From positions 1-64,000 of the forward strand of contig DVID01000009.1 in the NCBI GenBank assembly GCA_018711625.1: 64,000 bases of DNA. The letters run 5' to 3'. Made by a program: the position numbers and the translations under genes. Positions 54,162 to 61,731 of this stretch are shown one piece after another. The notes beneath the pieces are model-generated. The model was not told where the DNA came from. It worked only from the letters and a program-made list of their open reading frames with translations, and searched no databases. The stretch's first letter is position 1. Every line of letters starts with the position of its first letter. Origin of the DNA: Candidatus Limicola stercorigallinarum (lineage in GTDB: Bacteria; Actinomycetota; Coriobacteriia; Coriobacteriales; Coriobacteriaceae).

Positions 54162-54229
54162 AAAAAGCCCCCGGCATCCCGGGAGCCCGGCCGAGCAACA
54201 CTCAAGCCAAGCTCCGGGGAGCCGGGGGC
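54162..54229 (-). terminator. terminator of the ferredoxin-AOR-cytochrome operon
   Basis: GCCCCCGGC and GCCGGGGGC pair perfectly and are extended inside by CCCGGGAGC with GCTCCGGGG (one mismatch). On the minus strand the stem runs into TTTTTATA. Confidence 0.9.
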
Positions 54230-54250
54230 GTGCAGACTATGTGCGCGAGA

Positions 54251-54931
54251 CTACGCGGCGTCCGTCATCTGCGTCTGGGCGGCCCAACCCTTGGGCAGGT
54301 AGGTCATCTTGCCCTCGACATCAGCCGTGTCGGTCCAACCCTCGGGGACGTCACCCTCGCCCGCATAGGCGCCAATCTGGTGGCAGCCCGTGCAGGTGAG
54401 CACGCTCTGGTCGTGCATGCGGTGGCAGCTGTTGCACTGCTGCACCACACCGCCGTGATACGTGCTGTGCGGGTCGAAGCCCCAGTCCTTGGTGGAGGAC
54501 TCGGTAGCGCCCGGCATCACGCCAGCGCCCGTGTGGCAACCGCTCTGCAGGCAGAAGTCGTTGGAGTACACGACCTTCTCCATGGGGTCAGAGTAGTCGC
54601 CCGTGAGCTGCACCTGCACCTCATGCATCGACTGCGCAAAGGTGGTCTCGTGGCAGCCGAGGCACTGGTTGTTCACCACGCCCTTGTGGGCATAGGCGAG
54701 CGAGGTGGTGTCGTTCACAAACGAGTCGTAGTAACGACCCATGGTGCTGTGGCACAGCGTGTCGCAGTACTCAGGGGTGGCGCGCCAGGCCCAGCCGGCA
54801 ACGCCGAGCACCGTAACAACCACAACAGCGGCAATCACGATGGGAAGACGCTTGGCCTTCCAGTTCTTCTTCTTTTTGGGAGCAGCCTCGGTGGCCTGGG
54901 CCTCCGTGCCCTCCTTGATCTCGTCAGCCAT
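54251..54931 (-). CDS. membrane-anchored five-haem c-type cytochrome
   Basis: A 226-residue protein with one N-terminal membrane helix (about 29-50) preceded by a Lys-rich stretch, so the haem domain faces outwards. Five haem-binding motifs are visible: CDTLCH (CX3CH, residue 56), CLGCH (90), CLQSGCH (CX4CH, 127), CNSCH (166) and CTGCH (180). Two have non-standard spacing. The layout resembles NapC/NrfH-like quinol-oxidising cytochromes. It is the third gene of the operon, 20 bp after the AOR gene, and likely carries electrons between the membrane quinone pool and the oxidoreductase. Confidence 0.9.
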   Translation of the reverse strand: MADEIKEGTEAQATEAAPKKKKNWKAKRLPIVIAAVVVVTVLGVAGWAWRATPEYCDTLCHSTMGRYYDSFVNDTTSLAYAHKGVVNNQCLGCHETTFAQSMHEVQVQLTGDYSDPMEKVVYSNDFCLQSGCHTGAGVMPGATESSTKDWGFDPHSTYHGGVVQQCNSCHRMHDQSVLTCTGCHQIGAYAGEGDVPEGWTDTADVEGKMTYLPKGWAAQTQMTDAA

Positions 54932-54951
54932 GTTCTCTCCTCTCGGGGCGT

Positions 54952-57201
54952 TTAGGCGCTGAGCGCCGGGTTGTTGTCGCAGTACTCAGACAAAACGCCA
55001 TCATAGGTGCGCGTACGCTCGTCGTAGGGCGTGCCGCCATCAGGCAGGAGACCAAGCTCCTCGAGGTCCTTGGCCACATTGTCGAGGCCAAGGTCGCTGA
55101 GGCACTGCTTGGTGGGGCAACCCAGCTCCTCGTCCCAACCAAAGCGCTTATACACCATGGTAAGGGCGGTCTGGAAGTCTTCCTTCTCCATCTTGTCGGT
55201 ACCAGCGGTGAAGGGCTCGATGTCAGGATCCTTGGTGAAGGGCCACTCGGTAATGACATCATGGACGTTGCGGAAGTCGTTGCAGCCCATGTTGCCGTCC
55301 TTGTCCTTCATGCCGCGGACAGTGTTGGCGCGTTGGAGCGTCATGACGCGCTCAGCAGCCTTATAGAGGTCGTCGATCGTGACCTCCTTGCCGGTGACCG
55401 CGGTGTAGAACTGGGCCTCGAGGTCCAGGTCGCCACGATACTTGCGCTCCTTGGCGGGGGCCATGGCCATCGGCCACACCCAGTTGCAGACCGTGAGGCA
55501 GTCATGCAGAACGTCGGTGACGATGCTCCACCAGCAGAACTCCGCCTTGTGCTCGTTCATGGGCGTGTAGTTCTTGTCCGGGTCGATGGCGTCCTCGCCA
55601 CCCCACATCTCGGCAGCCATCTCCTTCTTGAGGTCGATGGGCAGGCCGCAGCCCTGGAAGTTAACGGCAGAGTGAATCATGTCGTCGCGGTTGAACATCA
55701 TGTTGTACACGCCGCCAACCTGGCCGTAGCACTCGATGGCGTGGTGAACAGGCCAACCACGATAGTTGATGAGGCACGAAGCGGTGGTGTCGAACCACTC
55801 CATGTCGTTCCACTTCTCGCACCACACCATGGGGCCATAGCCGAGCCAAGCGATGGGCTTGTTCTCGGTGTCGTTGAAGGCGATGTCGGTGAGGATCTTA
55901 ATGAAGGGGGTGCCGTCACCAGCCATGATCTGCTCAAAGTGGTAATCGGCGAAGTTGGGGCACTCGCGCTCAAGGATGCCGCTCACATAGGTGTGAGCAA
56001 GGTCACGGTAGAGCTGAGCGTAGTTGCACCACAGGCCAAGGTCGTCCACGGCAGCCTGGATGAGCAGGTTGTAGACAACGGACTGCTCGGTGAGCGTGCC
56101 CTCCTCGGTGGTGGTGCCAGGCACCTTCATGATGGACTGCATGTAGCTCGAGAACGGGAAGTTAGGCACGCAGGTGTTGCCCATCGACTCGTAACCCGTC
56201 TTCTCAAGAACGGTGGGGTGCTTCACCTGAGCGTAGCAGCGCACGGGGCAGCCGTGGCAACCAGCCATCTTGACGGTGTACTTCTCGGCCTCGGGGCCCA
56301 GGTCCTTGGTGGACTTCATGCAGCGGTAACCCATGGTGTTGGGCTCAAACGGCTTGGGCTCGCCGGTCTCGATGGGGCCACCCTCGGCAGCTGCCCAGTA
56401 GAGACCCTTACGTGCGGTCCAACGCGAACCCTTGTCGTAGTATTCGGCCCACGACTGTTGGGTGCTCGGAACCACATGGTTGTTGTTGGAGCCCAGCACC
56501 TCGGCGATCATGTAGTCGGAGAGGTCGGCAACCATCTGCGGGTCGGCAACGTTCACGGCCTTAGTGCCGTGCACCACGAGGGCCTTGCAGTTCTTGGAAC
56601 CCAGGACGGCGCCCAAGCCCGCGCCCGCGGAGTGCGAACGGGTGTTGATAACGCACGCATAGGGCAGCAGATTCTCGCCAGCCGGGCCGATGGTGGCCAC
56701 GCAGGCGTCGAGGCCGTGCTTCTTGCAGAGCGCCTCGTTGGTCTCGCGGGTGCCCTTGCCCCACACGGAGGAAGCGTCCTCGATCGAGATTTTGTCGTCA
56801 TCGATGAGAATGTAGACCGGCTTCTCAGACTTACCCTCGATGATCACGCCGTCGTGACCCGAGTACTTGAGCATAGCGCCCAGCTGGCCGCCGCAGTGGC
56901 AGTCAACAACCTGGTAGTCGGTCGTGAACGTGGAAAGGGTCGCCCACGTGGAGCGGCCGCCCAGAGGCACACCGGAGCCGGTGAGCGGGCCCACGGCGAG
57001 AACGGCCTTGTTCTCGGGCGCATCCCACGCGGTGCCAGCAGGCACCTCGTCATACATGATCTTGTTCGCGAAGCCCATGCCGCCGATGTAATCTTCCTGC
57101 ATCGCCTCATCGGACTCGACGGAGATCGTGCCGTCCGTCAGGTTGACACGGACAATCGAGCCCGCCCAACCATACGATCCATAAGTGGCAGTGTCAGCCA
57201 T
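54952..57201 (-). CDS. aldehyde:ferredoxin oxidoreductase-family enzyme
   Basis: A 749-residue enzyme of the tungsten/molybdenum AOR family. The pterin-binding domain begins GWAGSIVRVNLTDGTI; the [4Fe-4S] ligands are CHGCPVRC (Cys315, 318, 322) with a fourth Cys near 572 (DCLTVCNW). Classic AORs oxidise aldehydes with ferredoxin, but the family also holds reductases of other substrates, including E. coli YdhV. It has no signal peptide, yet lies between a Tat-signal ferredoxin and a membrane cytochrome. It may be carried out with its Tat partner, or work inside. Substrate unknown. Confidence 0.93.
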   Translation of the reverse strand: MADTATYGSYGWAGSIVRVNLTDGTISVESDEAMQEDYIGGMGFANKIMYDEVPAGTAWDAPENKAVLAVGPLTGSGVPLGGRSTWATLSTFTTDYQVVDCHCGGQLGAMLKYSGHDGVIIEGKSEKPVYILIDDDKISIEDASSVWGKGTRETNEALCKKHGLDACVATIGPAGENLLPYACVINTRSHSAGAGLGAVLGSKNCKALVVHGTKAVNVADPQMVADLSDYMIAEVLGSNNNHVVPSTQQSWAEYYDKGSRWTARKGLYWAAAEGGPIETGEPKPFEPNTMGYRCMKSTKDLGPEAEKYTVKMAGCHGCPVRCYAQVKHPTVLEKTGYESMGNTCVPNFPFSSYMQSIMKVPGTTTEEGTLTEQSVVYNLLIQAAVDDLGLWCNYAQLYRDLAHTYVSGILERECPNFADYHFEQIMAGDGTPFIKILTDIAFNDTENKPIAWLGYGPMVWCEKWNDMEWFDTTASCLINYRGWPVHHAIECYGQVGGVYNMMFNRDDMIHSAVNFQGCGLPIDLKKEMAAEMWGGEDAIDPDKNYTPMNEHKAEFCWWSIVTDVLHDCLTVCNWVWPMAMAPAKERKYRGDLDLEAQFYTAVTGKEVTIDDLYKAAERVMTLQRANTVRGMKDKDGNMGCNDFRNVHDVITEWPFTKDPDIEPFTAGTDKMEKEDFQTALTMVYKRFGWDEELGCPTKQCLSDLGLDNVAKDLEELGLLPDGGTPYDERTRTYDGVLSEYCDNNPALSA

Positions 57202-57210
57202 TGGTATCTC

Positions 57211-57939
57211 CTAACTTCTACGCGATCTTGCCATAGCGATGAAGTCCTGCTGCTCGCTGACGAGCGGCAGCGGGTTCTCCTGCTTGGTGGGACCGGACGA
57301 GTGGTTGACGTTCTCCCACTCGACGAACTCGAGGGCGCCATTGGGGCACTGCTCGGCGCAACGGCCGCAAGCAACGCACTTGGAGGACTTGCCGGTGACG
57401 GTGTTCACCACAGGCATGTGATAGGGGCATGCAGCCACGCAAGCGCCGCAACCAACGCACTTCTCGTTGTCGACATAGCGGATACCGTTGTCGTCGGTGA
57501 GGATGGCGCCGTGCGGGCACGCTGTCTGGCACATAGCAGCCTTGCACATGTGGCACTGACGGATGTTCCACTCCATGGAGTAGTAGATACCGTCGCCCGA
57601 GCCGAGCTCCTTGCCGTAGTAGAACCCGTCATGCACGTGGATACGGGCAGCCGCCGGCTGGGACACGCCGTCGTTCTGCAGCGTGCAGCTCATCTCGCAG
57701 CGCTGGCAACCGGTGCACTTGGCGCGGTTGATCTTCAGCACGTGCGACGGAGCGGCATAGTAGTCCACCTTGCCGTTCGAGGTCGTCGGGACGGCGGCAG
57801 CCTCGTCGGGCAGCATGCCGAGCGCCACCATGCTCGCCACGAACGCGCTCGAAACCTTAACGAACCCCCTACGGGTGAAGAAGGCGTCGAGCCGGTCCGC
57901 GCCGGAGCCAACCTGCTCCAAAGCGGTGTTCTCGTTCAT
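57211..57939 (-). CDS. Tat-signal ferredoxin with four [4Fe-4S] motifs
   Basis: The start is 57939 (MNENTALEQVG) with GGGGAGGG upstream; 242 residues. Residues 22-49 form a Tat signal (TRRGFVKVSSAFVASM, ending EAAAV). Four cysteine groups follow in the DmsB/FdhB style: CTGCQRCEMSC, CHMCKAAMCQTAC, CVGCGACVAAC and CVACGRCAEQC. It should pass electrons between the AOR enzyme and the cytochrome. It is the first gene of the three-gene operon. Confidence 0.93.
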   Translation of the reverse strand: MNENTALEQVGSGADRLDAFFTRRGFVKVSSAFVASMVALGMLPDEAAAVPTTSNGKVDYYAAPSHVLKINRAKCTGCQRCEMSCTLQNDGVSQPAAARIHVHDGFYYGKELGSGDGIYYSMEWNIRQCHMCKAAMCQTACPHGAILTDDNGIRYVDNEKCVGCGACVAACPYHMPVVNTVTGKSSKCVACGRCAEQCPNGALEFVEWENVNHSSGPTKQENPLPLVSEQQDFIAMARSRRS

Positions 57940-58270
57940 AGTTCCCTCCCCTATGATGTTCACGGATCTTGTGACCCGCACTACAGATATGACCGGACGC
58001 ATGGCGAGTGCGCCCAATTAGTCATGGTGTATTGTCCAATATTTTCTTCACAGACTGTTCACCTTCTTGCGGGTAATTTGCTCAAGAAGGCCGCACCATG
58101 CCCCACCTGCGTGTCACCTGTTTGAGGGTATAGGGAAATCTATGCAGGTTGATAACGATAGGCAGGGTAGGTGGAGGAATTGATGCAAGAACGGGCGTGA
58201 GAGCCCAAGTGAGGGGACCCCCGTCGGGTGGGCGAGGCGCCTGAAGCGTACGCTGGCAATCGCCGCATGC
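57940..58270. other. 331-bp gap with control region of the AOR operon
   Basis: Lies between the ferredoxin gene start and the LuxR gene end, both on the minus strand. It contains the CACCTGTTTGAGGGT motif (58115-58129) also found upstream of the LuxR gene, and an AT-rich patch (ATATTTTCTTC, about 58040) where a promoter would be expected. The 80 bp behind the LuxR stop show no clear terminator. Confidence 0.5.
58115..58129. promoter_or_regulatory. shared motif upstream of the AOR operon
   Basis: CACCTGTTTGAGGGT, 176 bp before the ferredoxin start. Eleven of fifteen bases equal the palindromic copy upstream of the LuxR gene (CACCTGTTTTAGGTG). Candidate LuxR-protein site. Confidence 0.55.
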
Positions 58271-59878
58271 TTAGCGATTGCCGTATTCGTTGATGTAATC
58301 CAGAATCTCCTGGCGCGAGTGCAAGTCGGTCTTGTCGTAGATGCGCTTGATGTGCGTGTGCACCGTGTTCTGCGACAGCTGGAGCTCCTCGCTTACACGG
58401 GCCTGTGTGTGACCCAGAGCATAGAGGGTGAGCACCTCTATCTCGCGCCCTGTAAGGCCAAAGCGCTGCCCCATTGCAATGACCGACGTGGCGATGCGCG
58501 TATCGGGGTTAGCGCTCGGGAGAGACACCTCTGCCTGAGGCGCGAGGGCAAGCACGCCCATAAGGGGGATGCGACGCACGTCGTCACGCGTGATGGGGCC
58601 ACGCTCCTGCTCGGGCGCTACCCCTTCGGTGCGGGCGTTCTCGCTCATCTGAGAAGGCGCCGCAAGCAGCTGCGTGAACACCACCTGCGCGCTGATGAGC
58701 ACGCAAAGTCCCATGATGGCGATGATAACGGCTGTGTTATCGGCAAATACGCCCGTAAGCGCACGGTCGAGCTTCATGCCTACGAGGGTGAAGCCATGCA
58801 TGGTGATCCATGCGCCGGCAGCGTAATAGTAGGGGTCACGCCTGCCAAAACTAATAAACGCTATGGTGAGATACCAAATAAACGCCTGCAACACCAAAGC
58901 CGCAGCCATGATGAAGGACGCCCCTACACCGATCGACTTAGGCCAAATGGCGAAGAAGATGGCACCAAGGGCAAGGAGTGTCTCCATAACCACCCAGATG
59001 CTCGTTGTGATGGCACGCATGCGCGAGGCAAGGCCGTTGCGCACCCATACCGCGGCAACGATGCCCACAAAGAGGAGCACCATAAAGCGAGGCACGGGAC
59101 TCAAATAGATAGCATTGCCCGCGGGGAAGGCACGTCCCATGCCCATGGGAATGGAGATAAACCAAAACCCCAGCGCCGCCACCGCAAGAAAACTCCTATT
59201 GGAGAAACGATGCGCGTCGGTGCCAAAATACGACTCCGAAACCGCGGGGAACACATCGCTTGCCACACCCATACGCCGTGAGGCGCGCACAAACAAAAAC
59301 TGTGTAAAGGCGAACAAAAACGCCGCCCCATGCGCGGCTGCGGGCGGGCAAAAGCTGAGCACAAACGTGACAAACTCTGACACCACCAGGGCGCAGAAGG
59401 CCACAACCACCACTGCCTGGGCCGATGTGCCTCTCAGCTTCCTCATCCAGTAAAAACTCAAGAGCGCCGCCGCGATGCCCACCACGCATTCCAGCGCGGC
59501 AGTGAGCATGGCCGGAACCGCTTGGGTAACATCGGTAAATACCAGGAGCAGCGCCGCAAGCCCCGATACGTGCACCGCAATAAAGGTGATGAGATGCACG
59601 GCGCGCTTTTCAAAACGCTTGAACACCACGGTTGCCGCCACCAGTAGAAGAAGAACAACGCATGCGGCAAGCATGGTGGCCCCACCATGGGAGGACACCC
59701 CGGCTGTGCGATGACCCTCCTGCAGCACCACGTTGACCATCGTGGTTGCAAGGGCAATGCCGGCGATAGGGGGAACGAGCACGCCATAAGATTGAGCATC
59801 AAACGGCGGCATGGCGGCATCTTCACGCGCGTTTGTTGCCGCTTTTTGACGCTCGGCCACCGTCATGCTCCTTTCCAT
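58271..59878 (-). CDS. LuxR-family regulator with multi-pass membrane domain
   Basis: A 535-residue protein. About 12 hydrophobic segments cover residues 30-400, followed by a linker and a C-terminal LuxR helix-turn-helix (LTGREIEVLTLYALGHTQARVSEELQLSQNTVHTHIKR). This membrane-LuxR design is a hallmark of Coriobacteriia, where such genes flank respiratory reductase operons. The start is uncertain: ATG 59878 has no good site, while ATG 59866 has AAAGG three bases before it. It most likely senses a substrate of the adjacent redox operon; that is inference from position. Confidence 0.9.
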   Translation of the reverse strand: MERSMTVAERQKAATNAREDAAMPPFDAQSYGVLVPPIAGIALATTMVNVVLQEGHRTAGVSSHGGATMLAACVVLLLLVAATVVFKRFEKRAVHLITFIAVHVSGLAALLLVFTDVTQAVPAMLTAALECVVGIAAALLSFYWMRKLRGTSAQAVVVVAFCALVVSEFVTFVLSFCPPAAAHGAAFLFAFTQFLFVRASRRMGVASDVFPAVSESYFGTDAHRFSNRSFLAVAALGFWFISIPMGMGRAFPAGNAIYLSPVPRFMVLLFVGIVAAVWVRNGLASRMRAITTSIWVVMETLLALGAIFFAIWPKSIGVGASFIMAAALVLQAFIWYLTIAFISFGRRDPYYYAAGAWITMHGFTLVGMKLDRALTGVFADNTAVIIAIMGLCVLISAQVVFTQLLAAPSQMSENARTEGVAPEQERGPITRDDVRRIPLMGVLALAPQAEVSLPSANPDTRIATSVIAMGQRFGLTGREIEVLTLYALGHTQARVSEELQLSQNTVHTHIKRIYDKTDLHSRQEILDYINEYGNR

Positions 59879-59926
59879 CTATAACCCATACCAATATGCG
59901 CTGTCACCCGCCCTTTTTAGGCGCGT

Positions 59927-59941
59927 CACCTGTTTTAGGTG
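59927..59941. promoter_or_regulatory. palindromic motif upstream of the LuxR gene
   Basis: CACCTGTTTTAGGTG: CACCT and AGGTG are inverted around 5 bp, 49 bp before the LuxR gene and 67 bp before the divergent gene at 60008. A similar element lies upstream of the AOR operon. Confidence 0.6.
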
Positions 59942-60007
59942 AATAGCAGTATACCTTGTACTACACTCTTCTTCATATGGAGATCACGAACGCCAAGGGA
60001 GACAGCG

Positions 60008-60790
60008 ATGAATGAGCACGAGCACACCGCCGATGATGAGGTGCGCATAAGTGGAGCACCGGATACTCCCACGCCCGAAGTGGTTGACGCCGAGCCCACC
60101 GCCGAGGAGCTTGAGCGCATCCATACGCGAAACGCCTTTGTGCGCGCGCTCGACGCCTTGCTCACTGATATCCGCCAGCGCTCATATGAAGGCAAGATCA
60201 CCACAACCGCCCGTTGGAAAAAGCATTCGTTCCAACCTGAGGGTATGGAGGCGGCCGCTTTTGTAGAAGAGGCGCTTCTCTATATTCAGACACACGATCA
60301 TGCCGAAGCTCAAGAGGTGCGCGGCACGCTGATGGCTCCCAAGCCGCTCGATGTTCAGCTTGAGGGAAAGAACGTTTCCAACGATGACCCCCTGCCGGAG
60401 CCTGATGTGAGTGACATTGCGCTCCTCATGGGCAAAAAGGCAATCTACCTCTACTCGGCGGCCTTGATGTCGCATAGCTATGCCCACGCGCTCTTCCTCA
60501 CCTCGGAAAACGACAATGTGGCAACATTTGTGGACGTGGTGCGCACCGAATCGCGCGTGTATCCCAGGCCTGTTGCCGAAGACAGCTTTATGAATCCGCC
60601 CTATCTGTGGTCTCGTGCCAAAACACGCAAGGTCTACGAGAAGGCGCATGCCCTTGATGCATTTAAAGACATCCATGTCACCCGCACCAGCTTGGGCGAG
60701 CCGTACTATTACTCGGACCTATACCTTAGCGATGCCCAGGGCGCGGCACTTGCCCAGTGGTATGGCGTTGAGAAAGGCCTCAACCCATAA
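60008..60790 (+). CDS. conserved-looking protein of unknown function in the redox cluster
   Basis: A 260-residue soluble protein; AAGGGAG fixes the start at 60008. The N-terminal 40 residues are acidic. The rest is mixed alpha/beta with few cysteines and no membrane segment (ALLMGKKAIYLYSAALMSHSY; YYYSDLYLSDAQGAALAQWYG). It is divergent from the membrane LuxR regulator and 75 bp upstream of a NifU-like gene. Uncharacterised soluble proteins occur in similar AOR loci, such as YdhW in the E. coli ydhYVWXUT operon, but I cannot show homology by eye. Confidence 0.75.
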   Translation: MNEHEHTADDEVRISGAPDTPTPEVVDAEPTAEELERIHTRNAFVRALDALLTDIRQRSYEGKITTTARWKKHSFQPEGMEAAAFVEEALLYIQTHDHAEAQEVRGTLMAPKPLDVQLEGKNVSNDDPLPEPDVSDIALLMGKKAIYLYSAALMSHSYAHALFLTSENDNVATFVDVVRTESRVYPRPVAEDSFMNPPYLWSRAKTRKVYEKAHALDAFKDIHVTRTSLGEPYYYSDLYLSDAQGAALAQWYGVEKGLNP

Positions 60791-60865
60791 CGCGCCTGCG
60801 GTTGTCATCATCTCTGCCTGTAGCACTATCCGTCCATCAGCTATATGCCAAAACAAGGAGCACCC

Positions 60866-61459
60866 ATGCCCAAGCAGCACATCACCCAAGACACGCCGTT
60901 TTTGCGCACGCCCGATATGTACCAGATTGAAAACGATGCGCCTATTACGGAGTATTCCGAGAAGTCACTTGACCTTATTGCCGATGCACGCAACGGCGGC
61001 ATCCCCGACGGCGCCAATGCATTTTGCAGCGTGGGTAAAGAGAAGCGCGGTACCGTGCAGATGCAGCTCTTTGCGGTAGTCAATCCGGACGAGGACCGCT
61101 TTGTAGAGGTGGGCTTCCGCAGCCACGGCTGCCTCGCGGCCATTGCCTGCGCCACCGTTGTCGCCGATATGCTCACCGGCAAGACGGTGACCGAGGCACT
61201 CGAGATCACACAAGACCAGATTCTCGAAGCGGTGGATGGCCTGCCTGATGGCCGCGTCTACACGCTGAACTTCGCCATTGAAGCAATCCGGGCGCTCGTA
61301 GGCGATTACTACCTGCGCGTGAAGGGCTATAACCTGGCCCAACTCGACGAGGTGGTACCCTGCGAGCGGATGTGTCTCAACTGCATCATCACCGAGAATT
61401 GCTCGCTGCGCGATGAGCGCGTTGATCAGGAACTGCGCGAGGCGGGTGAGATCGAGTAG
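60866..61459 (+). CDS. NifU/IscU-like iron-sulfur scaffold, divergent
   Basis: A 197-residue protein starting at 60866 with AAGGAG upstream. Residues about 30-150 follow the IscU/NifU N-terminal fold, with scaffold cysteines in NAFCSVG (Cys54) and SHGCLAAIA (Cys89). The third usual scaffold position, a His-Cys pair, reads VYTLN here, without Cys. A four-cysteine group CERMCLNCIITENC (166-179) is added at the C-terminus. It may build or carry a cluster for the neighbouring ferredoxin and AOR enzyme. It is likely in one transcript with the gene before it. Confidence 0.85.
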   Translation: MPKQHITQDTPFLRTPDMYQIENDAPITEYSEKSLDLIADARNGGIPDGANAFCSVGKEKRGTVQMQLFAVVNPDEDRFVEVGFRSHGCLAAIACATVVADMLTGKTVTEALEITQDQILEAVDGLPDGRVYTLNFAIEAIRALVGDYYLRVKGYNLAQLDEVVPCERMCLNCIITENCSLRDERVDQELREAGEIE

Positions 61460-61496
61460 TAGCTGCTCGGCGGATTATTGCCATCCCAGGCAGGCC

Positions 61497-61566
61497 CCGG
61501 GAGGTTCATATATCCCGTACTCAAACAGCGCTGCGCGAACTGCGCGCGGGATGAGATATCTCCCGG
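61497..61566. repeat. palindromic REP-like element, copy 1
   Basis: A 70-bp imperfect hairpin (arms CCGGGAG...CTCCCGG, with inner ATATCCCG and CGGGATGAGAT) behind the NifU-like gene. It is an inverted copy of the element at 61632-61710; AACTGCGCGCGGGATGA (61538-61554) is identical in both. Confidence 0.75.
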
Positions 61567-61631
61567 CGCTCAAAACGACTGCCGTCATTGACGCTATCTA
61601 TTCTCATGGAGATTAATCAAAGCGTTTTTGA

Positions 61632-61710
61632 GGGGTGGCAGAACATATCATCCCGCGCGCAGTTTACGACAGCACTGTTTGAGCACGGGTTGATACGTTC
61701 TGCCATCCCC
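61632..61710. repeat. palindromic REP-like element, copy 2 (inverted)
   Basis: Arms GGCAGAAC (61637-) and GTTCTGCC (-61704) with ATATCATCCCG/CGGGTTGATAC inside form a long imperfect hairpin. Its reverse complement aligns along its length with copy 1, including CTCAAACAG-GCTG and the 17-base identical core. The pair lies between convergent genes, like a BIME. Confidence 0.75.
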
Positions 61711-61731
61711 TCGGGTAACGTTCGTCTCGAA

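Noticed and set aside
55261-58125. 954-residue plus-strand ORF opposite the AOR gene
   Set aside because: Shadow of the AOR and ferredoxin genes; the coding evidence (motifs, ribosome sites) is all on the minus strand.
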